Origin: Agrococcus carbonis | Lineage (GTDB): Bacteria > Actinomycetota > Actinomycetes > Actinomycetales > Microbacteriaceae | Length of the DNA: 64,000 nt | Assembly (NCBI RefSeq): GCF_900104705.1 | Contig: NZ_LT629734.1 | Span: forward strand, 744,001-808,000 | Direction of reading: 5' to 3' | Part shown: piece after piece, positions 7,522-14,657 of the stretch | Position numbering within the stretch: position 1 is the stretch's first letter | Layout: each line of letters begins with the position of its first letter | Position numbers and translations under genes: made by a program | The notes under the pieces: generated by a model | What the model saw: only the letters and a program-made list of their open reading frames with translations | Databases searched by the model: none | What the model was told of the DNA's origin: nothing

Positions 7522-9015
7522 ATGGCCGAGCAGCCCGCAGGCATCCCCGAGCTCATCCCCCACTACATCGACGGCGAGCGCGTGCCGTCGGTCGACGGCG
7601 ACACCTTCGGCGTGCTGAACCCGGTCACGAACGAGGACTACACCGTCGCGGCGTCGGGCAAGCAGGCCGACATCGACCTCGCCGTTGCCGCCGCGACGCG
7701 CGCGTTCGAGGAGGGCCCGTGGCCGCGGATGAAGAACCGCGAGCGCGCGCGCATCCTCAGCCGCATCGCCGACATCGTCGAGTCGCGCGACCAAGAGCTC
7801 GCGCAGTTCGAGTCGTGGGACTCGGGCCTGCCGATCACGCAGGCGCGCGGCCAGGCGCAGCGCGCGGCCGAGAACTTCCGCTTCTTCGCCGACCTCATCG
7901 TCGCCGGCCGCGACGACACGTACAAGGTGCCCGGCAGCCAGGTGAACTACGTCAACCGCAAGCCGAAGGGCGTCGCGGGCCTCATCACCCCCTGGAACAC
8001 GCCCTTCATGCTCGAGTCGTGGAAGCTGGGCCCCGCGCTCGCCTCCGGCTGCACCGTCGTGCTCAAGCCCGCCGAGTTCACGCCGCTCTCGGCCTCGCTC
8101 TGGGCCGGCATCTTCGAGGAGGCCGAACTGCCCAAGGGCGTGTTCAACCTCGTCAACGGCTTCGGCGAGACCGCGGGCGACGCGCTCGTGAAGCACCCCG
8201 ACGTGCCGCTCATCTCGTTCACGGGCGAGTCGTCGACGGGCAAGCTCATCTTCGGCAACGCCGCCCCGCACCTCAAGGCGCTCTCGATGGAGCTCGGCGG
8301 CAAGAGCCCCGCGGTCGTCTTCGCCGACGCCGACCTCGACGCCGCGATCGACTCGACGCTCTTCGGCGTCTTCTCGCTCAACGGCGAGCGCTGCACCGCC
8401 GGCAGCCGCATCCTCGTCGAGCGCTCGATCTACGACGAGTTCGTCGAGCGCTACGCCGAGCGCGCGAAGAACATCGTCGTGGGCGACCCGCACGACCCGA
8501 AGACCGAGGTCGGCGCGCTCGTGCACCCCGAGCACTTCGAGAAGGTCATGTCCTACGTCGAGATCGGCAAGCAGGAGGGCCGCCTGCTCGCCGGCGGCGG
8601 CCGCCCCGAGGGGCTGCCGGAGGGCAACTACGTCGCGCCCACGGTCTTCGCCGACGTCGCACCGGATGCGCGGATCTTCCAGGAGGAGATCTTCGGCCCA
8701 GTCGTCGCCATCACCCCGTTCGACTCCGACGACGAGGCGCTCGAGCTCGCGAACAACACGCGCTACGGCCTCGCCGCCTACATCTGGACGCGCGACCTGC
8801 AGCGCGCCCACCTCTTCGCGCAGAGCGTCGAAGCCGGCATGGTGTGGCTCAACAGCCACAACGTGCGCGACCTGCGCAGCCCGTTCGGCGGTGTGAAGGC
8901 CTCCGGCCTCGGCCACGAGGGCGGCTACCGCTCGCTCGACTTCTACAGCGACCAGCAGGCCGTGCACATCACGCTCGGCGACGTCCACACCGCCCGGTTC
9001 GGCGCATCCGCCTGA
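7522..9015 (+). CDS. hpaE: 5-carboxymethyl-2-hydroxymuconate semialdehyde dehydrogenase
   Basis: 497 residues, full-length aldehyde dehydrogenase. Catalytic Glu257 (MELGGKS) and nucleophile Cys291 (GERCTAGS) are present, with Asn159 in TPWNTPF and the NAD-side FTGESSTGK. It oxidises the semialdehyde produced by HpaD ring cleavage to 5-carboxymethyl-2-hydroxymuconate, using NAD. The subfamily call rests on sequence style together with immediate neighbours hpaD, hpaH and hpaI. AAGGAG lies eight bases before ATG 7522. The 73-bp gap to the GntR gene carries a short near-duplicate (CAAGACCCGACAG / CAGACCCGACAG). Confidence 0.92.
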   Translation: MAEQPAGIPELIPHYIDGERVPSVDGDTFGVLNPVTNEDYTVAASGKQADIDLAVAAATRAFEEGPWPRMKNRERARILSRIADIVESRDQELAQFESWDSGLPITQARGQAQRAAENFRFFADLIVAGRDDTYKVPGSQVNYVNRKPKGVAGLITPWNTPFMLESWKLGPALASGCTVVLKPAEFTPLSASLWAGIFEEAELPKGVFNLVNGFGETAGDALVKHPDVPLISFTGESSTGKLIFGNAAPHLKALSMELGGKSPAVVFADADLDAAIDSTLFGVFSLNGERCTAGSRILVERSIYDEFVERYAERAKNIVVGDPHDPKTEVGALVHPEHFEKVMSYVEIGKQEGRLLAGGGRPEGLPEGNYVAPTVFADVAPDARIFQEEIFGPVVAITPFDSDDEALELANNTRYGLAAYIWTRDLQRAHLFAQSVEAGMVWLNSHNVRDLRSPFGGVKASGLGHEGGYRSLDFYSDQQAVHITLGDVHTARFGASA

Positions 9016-9043
9016 CCCTACGACCTTCGAAGGAGAAGCCATC

Positions 9044-10153
9044 ATGAACGAGATCCCCACGTCCGAGATCCCGAAGCCCACGGTGCCCGCGCCCGACATC
9101 ATCCGCTGCGCGGCCATGGACCTCGTGGTCACCGACCTGGCCGCGAGCCGCGCGTTCTACGTCGACGTGCTCGGCATGCACGTGACCGAGGAGGACGACG
9201 AGGCGATCTACCTGCGGTCGTTCGAGGAGTTCATCCACCACAACCTCGTGCTGCGGAAGGGCCCGATCGCCGCCGTCGCCGCGTTCGCCTACCGCGTGCG
9301 CACCCCCGAGGACGTCGACCGCGCCGAGGCCTACTACCAGGAGCTCGGCTGCCGCACCGAGCGCCGGAAGGACGGCTTCCAGAAGGGCTTCGGCGACAGC
9401 GTGCGCGTCGAGGACCCGCTCGGCTTCCCCTACGAGTTCTTCTACGCGACCGAGCACGTCGAGCGGCTGCACCAGCGCTACGACCTCTACTCGGCGGGCG
9501 AGCTCGTGCGCCTCGACCACTTCAACCAGGTCACACCCGACGTGCCGCGCGGCCGCAAGTACCTCGAGGACCTCGGCTTCCGCGTCACCGAGGACATCCA
9601 GGACGACCAGGGCGTCACCTACGCGGCGTGGATGCACCGCAAGGGCACCGTGCACGACACGGCGCTCACCGGCGGCAACGGCCCGCGCATGCACCACATC
9701 GCCTTCTCGACGCACGAGAAGCACAACATCATCCAGATCTGCGACAAGCTCGGCGCGCTGCGGATGTCGGACCACATCGAGCGCGGACCGGGCCGTCACG
9801 GCGTCTCCAACGCGTTCTACCTCTACATCACCGACCCCGACGGCCACCGCGTCGAGATCTACACCCAGGACTACTGGACCGGCGACCCCGACAACCCCGT
9901 CATCACGTGGGACGTGCACGACAACCAGCGCCGCGACTGGTGGGGCAACCCCGTCGTGCCGTCCTGGTACACCGAGGCGTCGCTCGTGCTCGACCTCGAC
10001 GGCAACCCGAAGGAGGTCGTCGAGCGCACCGACTCGAGCGAGATGGAGGTGACGATCGGCGCCGACGGCTTCTCGTACACCCGCGCGGGCGACGAGGACG
10101 GCACGTACCGCGGCGAGGCGGCGAAGGGGTTCAAGATCGGCCACCAGCTGTGA
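9044..10153 (+). CDS. hpaD: 3,4-dihydroxyphenylacetate 2,3-dioxygenase (extradiol)
   Basis: 369 residues, type I extradiol (vicinal oxygen chelate) dioxygenase with two repeated beta-alpha-beta modules. The metal ligands fall at His159 (RLDHF), His218 (MHHIAF) and Glu271 (HRVEIYTQD), exactly four positions after the known ligands of the Brevibacterium/Arthrobacter enzymes (H155, H214, E267). It opens the ring of homoprotocatechuate to 5-carboxymethyl-2-hydroxymuconate semialdehyde. Whether iron or manganese is used cannot be read from sequence. GAAGGAG precedes ATG 9044. The stop overlaps the GTG start of hpaH. Confidence 0.95.
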   Translation: MNEIPTSEIPKPTVPAPDIIRCAAMDLVVTDLAASRAFYVDVLGMHVTEEDDEAIYLRSFEEFIHHNLVLRKGPIAAVAAFAYRVRTPEDVDRAEAYYQELGCRTERRKDGFQKGFGDSVRVEDPLGFPYEFFYATEHVERLHQRYDLYSAGELVRLDHFNQVTPDVPRGRKYLEDLGFRVTEDIQDDQGVTYAAWMHRKGTVHDTALTGGNGPRMHHIAFSTHEKHNIIQICDKLGALRMSDHIERGPGRHGVSNAFYLYITDPDGHRVEIYTQDYWTGDPDNPVITWDVHDNQRRDWWGNPVVPSWYTEASLVLDLDGNPKEVVERTDSSEMEVTIGADGFSYTRAGDEDGTYRGEAAKGFKIGHQL

Positions 10154-10986
10154 CGGAGCCCACCGGCACGCGCCCCGCTCCGGCCGCCCGGCCGGGGCGG
10201 GGCCTCGACGACGCGACCGTGACGCGCATCGCCGACGAGCTCGCCGAGGCGACCCGCTCGCGCGGCACGATCGAGCGCATCTCGACCCGCTTCCCGGCGG
10301 CGACGATCGAGGACTCGTACGCGGTGCAGCGGATCTGGCGCACGCGCCGCGAGGAGGCCGGCGCACGACTCGTGGGCCGCAAGATCGGGCTGACGAGCAA
10401 GGCGATGCAGTTCGCCACCGGCATCACCGAGCCCGACTACGGCGTGATCTTCGCCGACCAGGCGTACCGCTCGGGCGAGACGGTCGAGCACGCGCAGTGG
10501 TCGAACGTGCGCGTCGAGGTCGAGCTCGCGTTCGTGCTGAAGGCACCGCTCGAGGGCGATGGGCTGACGGTCGAGCAGGTGCTCGACGCGACCGAGACCG
10601 TCGTGCCGGCGCTCGAGATCCTCGACTCGCACATCGAGCTCGAGGGCCGCACGATCGTCGACACGATCAGCGACAACGCCGCGCTCGGCGCCGTCGTGGT
10701 CGGCGATGTCGAGATCGGGCCGCGCGACCGCGACCTGTCGTGGATCGGCGCGATGTGCCTCGTCAACGACGAGATCATCGAGACGGGCGTCTCGGGCGGC
10801 GTGCTCGGCAACCCCGCGCACGGCGTCGCGTGGCTCGCGGGCAAGCTCGCGCAGCACGGCGACCGCCTCGAGGCGGGCGAGCTCATCCTCGCCGGCTCGT
10901 TCACGCGCCCGGTGTGGGTGCGGCCGGGCGACGTCGTGCGCGCCGAGTACCAGGACATGGGCACGGTCGAGGTGACGTTCCGATGA
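10150..10986 (+). CDS. hpaH: 2-oxo-hept-4-ene-1,7-dioate hydratase
   Basis: 278 residues, beginning at a GTG that overlaps the hpaD stop (GTGA), so translation is coupled. The protein belongs to the hydratase/decarboxylase branch of the FAH-like fold: GRKIGLTSKAMQ, then EVELAFVL (metal E-x-E), ALEILDSHI and SGGVLGNPAHGVAWLAGKL. It adds water to the dienol formed after decarboxylation and makes the substrate of HpaI. Identity is supported by its place between hpaD and hpaI. The first ~20 residues are Pro/Ala-rich and may be a variable tail. Confidence 0.93.
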   Translation: MTEPTGTRPAPAARPGRGLDDATVTRIADELAEATRSRGTIERISTRFPAATIEDSYAVQRIWRTRREEAGARLVGRKIGLTSKAMQFATGITEPDYGVIFADQAYRSGETVEHAQWSNVRVEVELAFVLKAPLEGDGLTVEQVLDATETVVPALEILDSHIELEGRTIVDTISDNAALGAVVVGDVEIGPRDRDLSWIGAMCLVNDEIIETGVSGGVLGNPAHGVAWLAGKLAQHGDRLEAGELILAGSFTRPVWVRPGDVVRAEYQDMGTVEVTFR

Positions 10987-11780
10987 CGACCCTCCGCGAG
11001 GCGCTCGCCGCGGCCGACGCCCCGCTCGTGGGGCTGTGGAACGCATCCGGCAGCGCCGTCGCCGCCGAGATCATGGCGGGCTCGGGCGCCGACCTGCTGC
11101 TCGTCGACGGCGAGCACGGGCCCATCTCGCTGTCGGAGATGCTGCCCATCCTGCAGGCCGCGGCCGCCTACCCCGTGACGACGATCGTGCGGGTGCCGTG
11201 GAACGACCCCGTCGTGATCAAGCAGGTGCTCGACCTGGGCGCCGAGAACGTGCTCGTGCCGATGATCTCGGACGCCGAGGAGGCCCGCGCCGCCGTGCGC
11301 GCCGCCCGCTACCCCGGCGGACCCGGCGAGCGCGAGGGCGGCCGCGGCATCGGCTCGGCGCTCGCCCGCTCGTCGCGCTGGGGCCGCATCGCCGGCTACG
11401 TGCAGGGCGCCGATGCCCACGTGTCGGTGACGGTGCAGATCGAGACGGCGGATGCGGCGGCGAACGCCGCGGAGATCGCCGCCGTCGACGGCGTGGACGC
11501 GGTCTTCATCGGGCCGGCCGACCTCGCCGGATCGATGGGCTTCCCGGGCCGCCCGTCGGAGCAGGCCGTGATCGACGTCGTCGACGCGACGATCGACGCC
11601 GTGCGCTCGGCCGGCAAGCCCGTCGGCGTCAACGCCTTCGCGCCCGCGGACGCCGACCGCTGCATCGCGCGCGGCGCATCCTTCGTCTTCGTCTCGGCCG
11701 ACGTGACGCTGATGGCGCGCGGCTCGGAGGAGGCCGTCGCGCGGCTGAAGGCGACGCGCGCCGACACCGACTCCTACTGA
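10983..11780 (+). CDS. hpaI: 4-hydroxy-2-oxoheptane-1,7-dioate aldolase (class II)
   Basis: 265 residues, HpcH/HpaI aldolase family TIM barrel. GLWNASGS, LLLVDGEHGP, TTIVRVPW, VTVQIETADA (metal-ligand Glu) and FIGPADLAGSMG are all in place. It cleaves 4-hydroxy-2-oxoheptanedioate to pyruvate and succinic semialdehyde, the last step of the pathway. ATG 10983 overlaps the hpaH stop (ATGA). A terminator hairpin follows immediately, so this is the end of the operon. No HpaF isomerase gene is present in the window. Confidence 0.95.
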   Translation: MTTLREALAAADAPLVGLWNASGSAVAAEIMAGSGADLLLVDGEHGPISLSEMLPILQAAAAYPVTTIVRVPWNDPVVIKQVLDLGAENVLVPMISDAEEARAAVRAARYPGGPGEREGGRGIGSALARSSRWGRIAGYVQGADAHVSVTVQIETADAAANAAEIAAVDGVDAVFIGPADLAGSMGFPGRPSEQAVIDVVDATIDAVRSAGKPVGVNAFAPADADRCIARGASFVFVSADVTLMARGSEEAVARLKATRADTDSY

Positions 11781-11783
11781 GCG

Positions 11784-11804
11784 CCGGCCGCCAGCGGCGG
11801 CCGG
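11784..11804 (+). terminator. Terminator hairpin of the hpa operon
   Basis: CCGGCCGCC-AGC-GGCGGCCGG, a perfect 9-bp stem with a 3-base loop, three bases after the hpaI stop. There is no clear T-tract. Confidence 0.6.
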
Positions 11805-11822
11805 TCGCCAGCGCACCCCTCA

Positions 11823-11908
11823 GGTGGTCACGACACGCCGCCCGCGACCGCTGGGGTGGTCACGACACGCCGGGCGGCCGCACCGTCGCACGGCGCGTCG
11901 TGACCACC
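11823..11908. repeat. Triple 18-bp repeat, two direct copies and one inverted
   Basis: GGTGGTCACGACACGCCG occurs at 11823-11840 and 11855-11872. An inverted copy (17 of 18 bases) lies at 11891-11908. Either direct copy could pair with the inverted one into an 18-bp stem. It lies between hpaI and the next promoter. It resembles a short intergenic palindromic element more than a simple terminator. Confidence 0.75.
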
Positions 11909-11969
11909 CTCGGCCGGCGCAATGGCGGATGCGTTGGGGGGACGGATGCGTCGCGAGCCCCCCCCCTCC

Positions 11970-11999
11970 TTGACGCGACACGGCTAACGCCGTTAGCCT
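11970..11999 (+). promoter_or_regulatory. Leaderless promoter with 17-bp palindromic operator
   Basis: TTGACG (11970-11975), an 18-bp spacer and TAGCCT (11994-11999) lie six bases before ATG 12006. The perfect palindrome GGCTAACGCCGTTAGCC (11982-11998) covers the spacer and -10. It is the likely operator of the TetR protein encoded at 12832-13410. Confidence 0.7.
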
Positions 12000-12005
12000 C
12001 GGAGC

Positions 12006-12839
12006 ATGATCACCGCATCTGACCGACTCGTCGTCGACGGCGTCGAGCTCGCGTACGACGTCGCCGGCCCCGCGGGCGCCCCGCTCGTCGTCTGCCTGCC
12101 GGGCATGGGCGACGTACGCAGCGCCTACCGCCACCTCGCGCCGCTGCTCGTCGAGCACGGCCTGCGGGTCGCCGCGCTCGACCTGCCGGGCCACGGCGAC
12201 TCCGGGATCTCCCCCGAGCCCGTCGGGCAGCGCGGGATCGCCGATGCGGCCGTCGCGCTCGTCGAGCGGCTCGGCGGCCCGGCGATCGTCGTCGGCCACT
12301 CCTTCACCCCCGACAGCGCGCTGCTCGCCACCCAGCTCGCGCCGCAGCAGGTCGTCGGCGCCGTCGCGATCGGACCGTGGGCCACCGCGCCGCAGCAGGG
12401 CCCGCTGATGCGCGCCCTCACGAGGCTCGTCGCGGGCACGCCGCTGCTGTGGTCGCTCTTCTACCGATCGCTGCACCGCACGCCGCCGGCCGACCTCGCC
12501 GAGCACCGTCGGCGCATCGTCGACGCGCTCCGCCGCCCGCGCGGCACCGAGGCGATCGTCGCGATGGCCGACGGCTCGACGAAGGACGCGACCGGCGCCC
12601 GCCGCCGCCAGAGCGCGCCGGTCGTCGTCGTGATGGGCGAGCGCGATCCCGACTTCCGCGATCCCGCAGCCGAGGCGCAGGCCTACGCGGATGCGGCAGC
12701 AGCGGCGGGTGCCTCCGTCGCGGTGCGCATGGTGCCCGGCGCGGGCCACTACCCGCACAGCGAGCGGCCGCGCGACGTGGCCGACGCCGTGCTCGCGCTC
12801 GCGCGGCAGGTCGGCTGGCCGGTGGGCGACCGTGCCTAG
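12006..12839 (+). CDS. Alpha/beta-fold hydrolase
   Basis: 277 residues, single alpha/beta-hydrolase domain. The oxyanion loop LPGMGDVRSAY, DLPGHGDSG, an acid in GERDPDF and the catalytic His in GAGHYPHSERP are clear. The nucleophile elbow reads VVGHSFTPDSA, so the usual G-x-S-x-G has Thr in place of the final Gly. The Ser is kept. It is probably transcribed leaderless with the overlapping TetR gene and repressed by that protein. The substrate is unknown; esterase, lactonase or C-C hydrolase activities are all possible. Confidence 0.85.
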   Translation: MITASDRLVVDGVELAYDVAGPAGAPLVVCLPGMGDVRSAYRHLAPLLVEHGLRVAALDLPGHGDSGISPEPVGQRGIADAAVALVERLGGPAIVVGHSFTPDSALLATQLAPQQVVGAVAIGPWATAPQQGPLMRALTRLVAGTPLLWSLFYRSLHRTPPADLAEHRRRIVDALRRPRGTEAIVAMADGSTKDATGARRRQSAPVVVVMGERDPDFRDPAAEAQAYADAAAAAGASVAVRMVPGAGHYPHSERPRDVADAVLALARQVGWPVGDRA

Positions 12840-13410
12840 GGCCGGCCTCTCGCCCGCAGCGGTCGTCGACCTCGCGCTCGCCGAGCTCGATGCGACCGGC
12901 GGCGCCCCGCTCTCGCTCGGCGCCGTCGCGGCCCGCGCCGGGGTCAAGCCGCCCTCGCTCTACAAGCACGTCGCGGGCCTGCCCGAGCTCGAGGCGCTCG
13001 TCGCCGCGCGCGTCTACGACGAGCTCGGCGATGCCGTCGAGGCGGCGATCGAGGGTCGGCAGGGGGCGGATGCCGTGGTCGCGTTCCTGCGCGCCTACCG
13101 GTCGTTCGCGGTGCGGCACCCCGCGCGCTACCGCTGGCTGCCCGTCCGGGCCGGTGAGCACCCCGCGCTCACCCGGGCGGCAGACCGCGTGCTGACGATC
13201 GCCGCTCGCGCGGTCGCGGGCGACGCGGGCGTGCAGGGCGAGCCGGTGGAGCTCGGTGAGCTCGACGATGCCGCGATCCACGAGCTGCGCGGCCTGCGCG
13301 CCGTCGCGCACGGCTTCGCGACCCTCGAGGCGGCCGGCGGCTTCGGGCTGCCGACCGACGTCGACGCGTCGTTCGAGCGCCTCGTCGCGCGCATGATCCG
13401 GCGGGCGTAG
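12832..13410 (+). CDS. TetR/AcrR family regulator (WHG-type C-terminal domain)
   Basis: 192 residues from a GTG that overlaps the end of the hydrolase gene by 8 bp. The N-terminal helix-turn-helix (LSLGAVAARAGVKPPSLYKHVAGLPELEALV) is typical of TetR proteins. The C-terminal part (FRAY-like FLRAYRSFAVRHPARYRWL and ELRGLRAVAHGFATLEAAGGFG) matches the WHG/TetR_C_33-like effector domain. It is co-transcribed with the hydrolase and probably represses both genes through the palindrome at 11982-11998. The effector is unknown. Confidence 0.88.
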   Translation: MPRAGLSPAAVVDLALAELDATGGAPLSLGAVAARAGVKPPSLYKHVAGLPELEALVAARVYDELGDAVEAAIEGRQGADAVVAFLRAYRSFAVRHPARYRWLPVRAGEHPALTRAADRVLTIAARAVAGDAGVQGEPVELGELDDAAIHELRGLRAVAHGFATLEAAGGFGLPTDVDASFERLVARMIRRA

Positions 13411-13422
13411 CCTCCGGCGGGC

Positions 13423-13809
13423 TCAGGCTGCGAGCGCCGCCGCCCCCGTGACGAGCGCGACGAGCGGCGGGACGCCCTGTACGAGCGCCGGGCGGAGCTT
13501 GCGGCGATCGCTCCCCACGAGGTACGCGGCCGCGCCGAGCATCACGGCGCACGCCGTGAGCGCGACCGCGAGGCCCGCATCCGTCGACCCCGCGAGCACG
13601 ACCGCGACCCCAACGAGCGCGGCGACGCCGAGCAGCAGGTTGTAGACGCCCTGGTTGGCGGCGAGCTGCCTGGACGCGGCGGCCTGCTCCCGGCTCGTGC
13701 CGAAGATGCGCCTCGTCGCGTCGGCCTCCCAGCGCAGCGTCTCGAGCACGAAGATCCACCCGTGCACGGCGGCCGCGAGCACCGCGGCGAGGCAGGCGAC
13801 GATGAGCAT
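13423..13809 (-). CDS. DUF1304 family membrane protein
   Basis: 128 residues with four predicted membrane helices. The pattern HGWIFVLETLRWE, then NQGVYNLLLGVAAL, is characteristic of the DUF1304 family; its function is unknown. The start ATG at 13809 follows a TAGGCT -10 box (13821-13816) by six bases, so the message is probably leaderless. It diverges from the thioredoxin gene, and the CstR-like operator lies 34 bp from its start codon, so shared control is possible but not shown. It is convergent with the TetR gene, with only 12 bp between them. Confidence 0.8.
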   Translation of the reverse strand: MLIVACLAAVLAAAVHGWIFVLETLRWEADATRRIFGTSREQAAASRQLAANQGVYNLLLGVAALVGVAVVLAGSTDAGLAVALTACAVMLGAAAYLVGSDRRKLRPALVQGVPPLVALVTGAAALAA

Positions 13810-13834
13810 GGCGGGAGCCTAGACCGGCGAACCC

Positions 13835-13863
13835 TCGACACGATACCCCTAGGGGTATACAAT
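13835..13863 (+). promoter_or_regulatory. CstR/CsoR-type operator inside a leaderless thioredoxin promoter
   Basis: TCGACA (13835-13840), a 17-bp spacer and TACAAT (13858-13863) lie six bases before ATG 13870. The perfect 16-bp palindrome ATACCCCTAGGGGTAT (13843-13858) fills the spacer. G/C-tract palindromes of this form are the operators of the CsoR/CstR family, and such a protein is encoded one gene downstream. Confidence 0.82.
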
Positions 13864-13869
13864 CGTGGG

Positions 13870-14256
13870 ATGGCTACCACCGAGATCACCAAGGACACCC
13901 TCGAGCAGACGATCGGCCAGGAGGGCATCGTGCTGCTCGACTTCTGGGCGGCGTGGTGCGGTCCGTGCCGCATGTTCGGCCCCATCTTCGAGCAGGCGTC
14001 CGAGCAGCACACCGACATCACCTTCGGCAAGGTCGACACCGAGGCCGAGCAGGAGCTCGCGGCCGGCTTCCAGATCACCTCGATCCCCACGCTCATGGCG
14101 TTCCGCGACGGCGTCATGGTCTTCAACCAGGCCGGCGCCCTGCCCGGCCCGCAGCTCGAGCAGCTGATCGGCGCGGTGCGCGACCTCGACATGGACGAGG
14201 TGCGCGCGAAGATCGCCGAGCAGGAGGCCGCGCGCGCCGGTTCCGGCCAGGCCTGA
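13870..14256 (+). CDS. Thioredoxin
   Basis: 128 residues, single thioredoxin fold. The active site WCGPC has Cys30 and Cys33, the cis-proline loop is SIPTL, and the expected buried Asp is present (LLDFWAAWC). A C-terminal extension of about 20 residues (MDEVRAKIAEQEAARA) is likely helical. It reduces protein disulfides in the cytoplasm and could also release sulfide from persulfides. It is the first gene behind a CstR/CsoR-type operator and is followed after 10 bp by the matching regulator. This suggests induction by reactive sulfur or a thiol stress (inference). Confidence 0.93.
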   Translation: MATTEITKDTLEQTIGQEGIVLLDFWAAWCGPCRMFGPIFEQASEQHTDITFGKVDTEAEQELAAGFQITSIPTLMAFRDGVMVFNQAGALPGPQLEQLIGAVRDLDMDEVRAKIAEQEAARAGSGQA

Positions 14257-14266
14257 GGGCCGCGCC

Positions 14267-14536
14267 GTGGTCGACGAGCGGGAGGCGCAGCAGCGCCGCA
14301 TCGTGAACCGCCTCAAGCGGGCCAGGGGCCAGCTGGATGCGGTGATCGCGGCGGTCGAGGACGGCGACCCGTGCCGCGACGTCGTGACGCAGCTCTCCGC
14401 GGTCACGCACGCGCTCAACCGCGCCGGCTTCGTCGTCGTGGCGACCGCCATGGAGGACTGCGTCGCCAACCCCGAGAGCCCGCGCGACGGCATGACGACC
14501 CAGGAGCTCGAGAAGCTCTTCCTCGCGCTCGCGTGA
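14267..14536 (+). CDS. CsoR/RcnR-family repressor, CstR-like persulfide-sensor type
   Basis: 89 residues, all-helical DUF156/CsoR family protein, from GTG 14267. The conserved cysteines are at positions 36 (GDPCRDVVTQL) and 65 (AMEDCVANP), aligning with the copper-binding cysteines of CsoR. The third copper ligand, His61 in CsoR, is Ala here. A two-cysteine protein without the histidine is the pattern of CstR, which senses persulfides and polysulfides by cross-linking the cysteines. The perfect operator in the thioredoxin promoter and the co-transcribed thioredoxin fit this reading. Copper sensing is less likely. The CstR-type function is inferred. Confidence 0.85.
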   Translation: MVDEREAQQRRIVNRLKRARGQLDAVIAAVEDGDPCRDVVTQLSAVTHALNRAGFVVVATAMEDCVANPESPRDGMTTQELEKLFLALA

Positions 14537-14551
14537 ACCACCCGCCTGCTG

Positions 14552-14574
14552 CCCGTCGCCCCCTCGGCGGCGGG
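14552..14574 (+). terminator. Probable terminator after the thioredoxin-repressor pair
   Basis: CCCGTCGCC-CCCTC-GGCGGCGGG, a 9-bp stem with one G-T wobble, 15 bases after the regulator stop. A possible -10 for the next gene, TAGATT, follows at 14587-14592. Confidence 0.5.
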
Positions 14575-14657
14575 CGGCGCCGGGTGTAGATTCGCGACGA
14601 GCGCGGCGACGCCGCCGGCGCGGTGCCGGCGCGAGCGCCCGCGGGAGCGAGGCGGGC

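Noticed and set aside
14267..14536. Regulator as a copper-sensing CsoR
   Set aside because: The copper-ligand histidine is Ala, and the partner gene is thioredoxin, not a copper exporter. A CstR-like reading fits better, although not proven.
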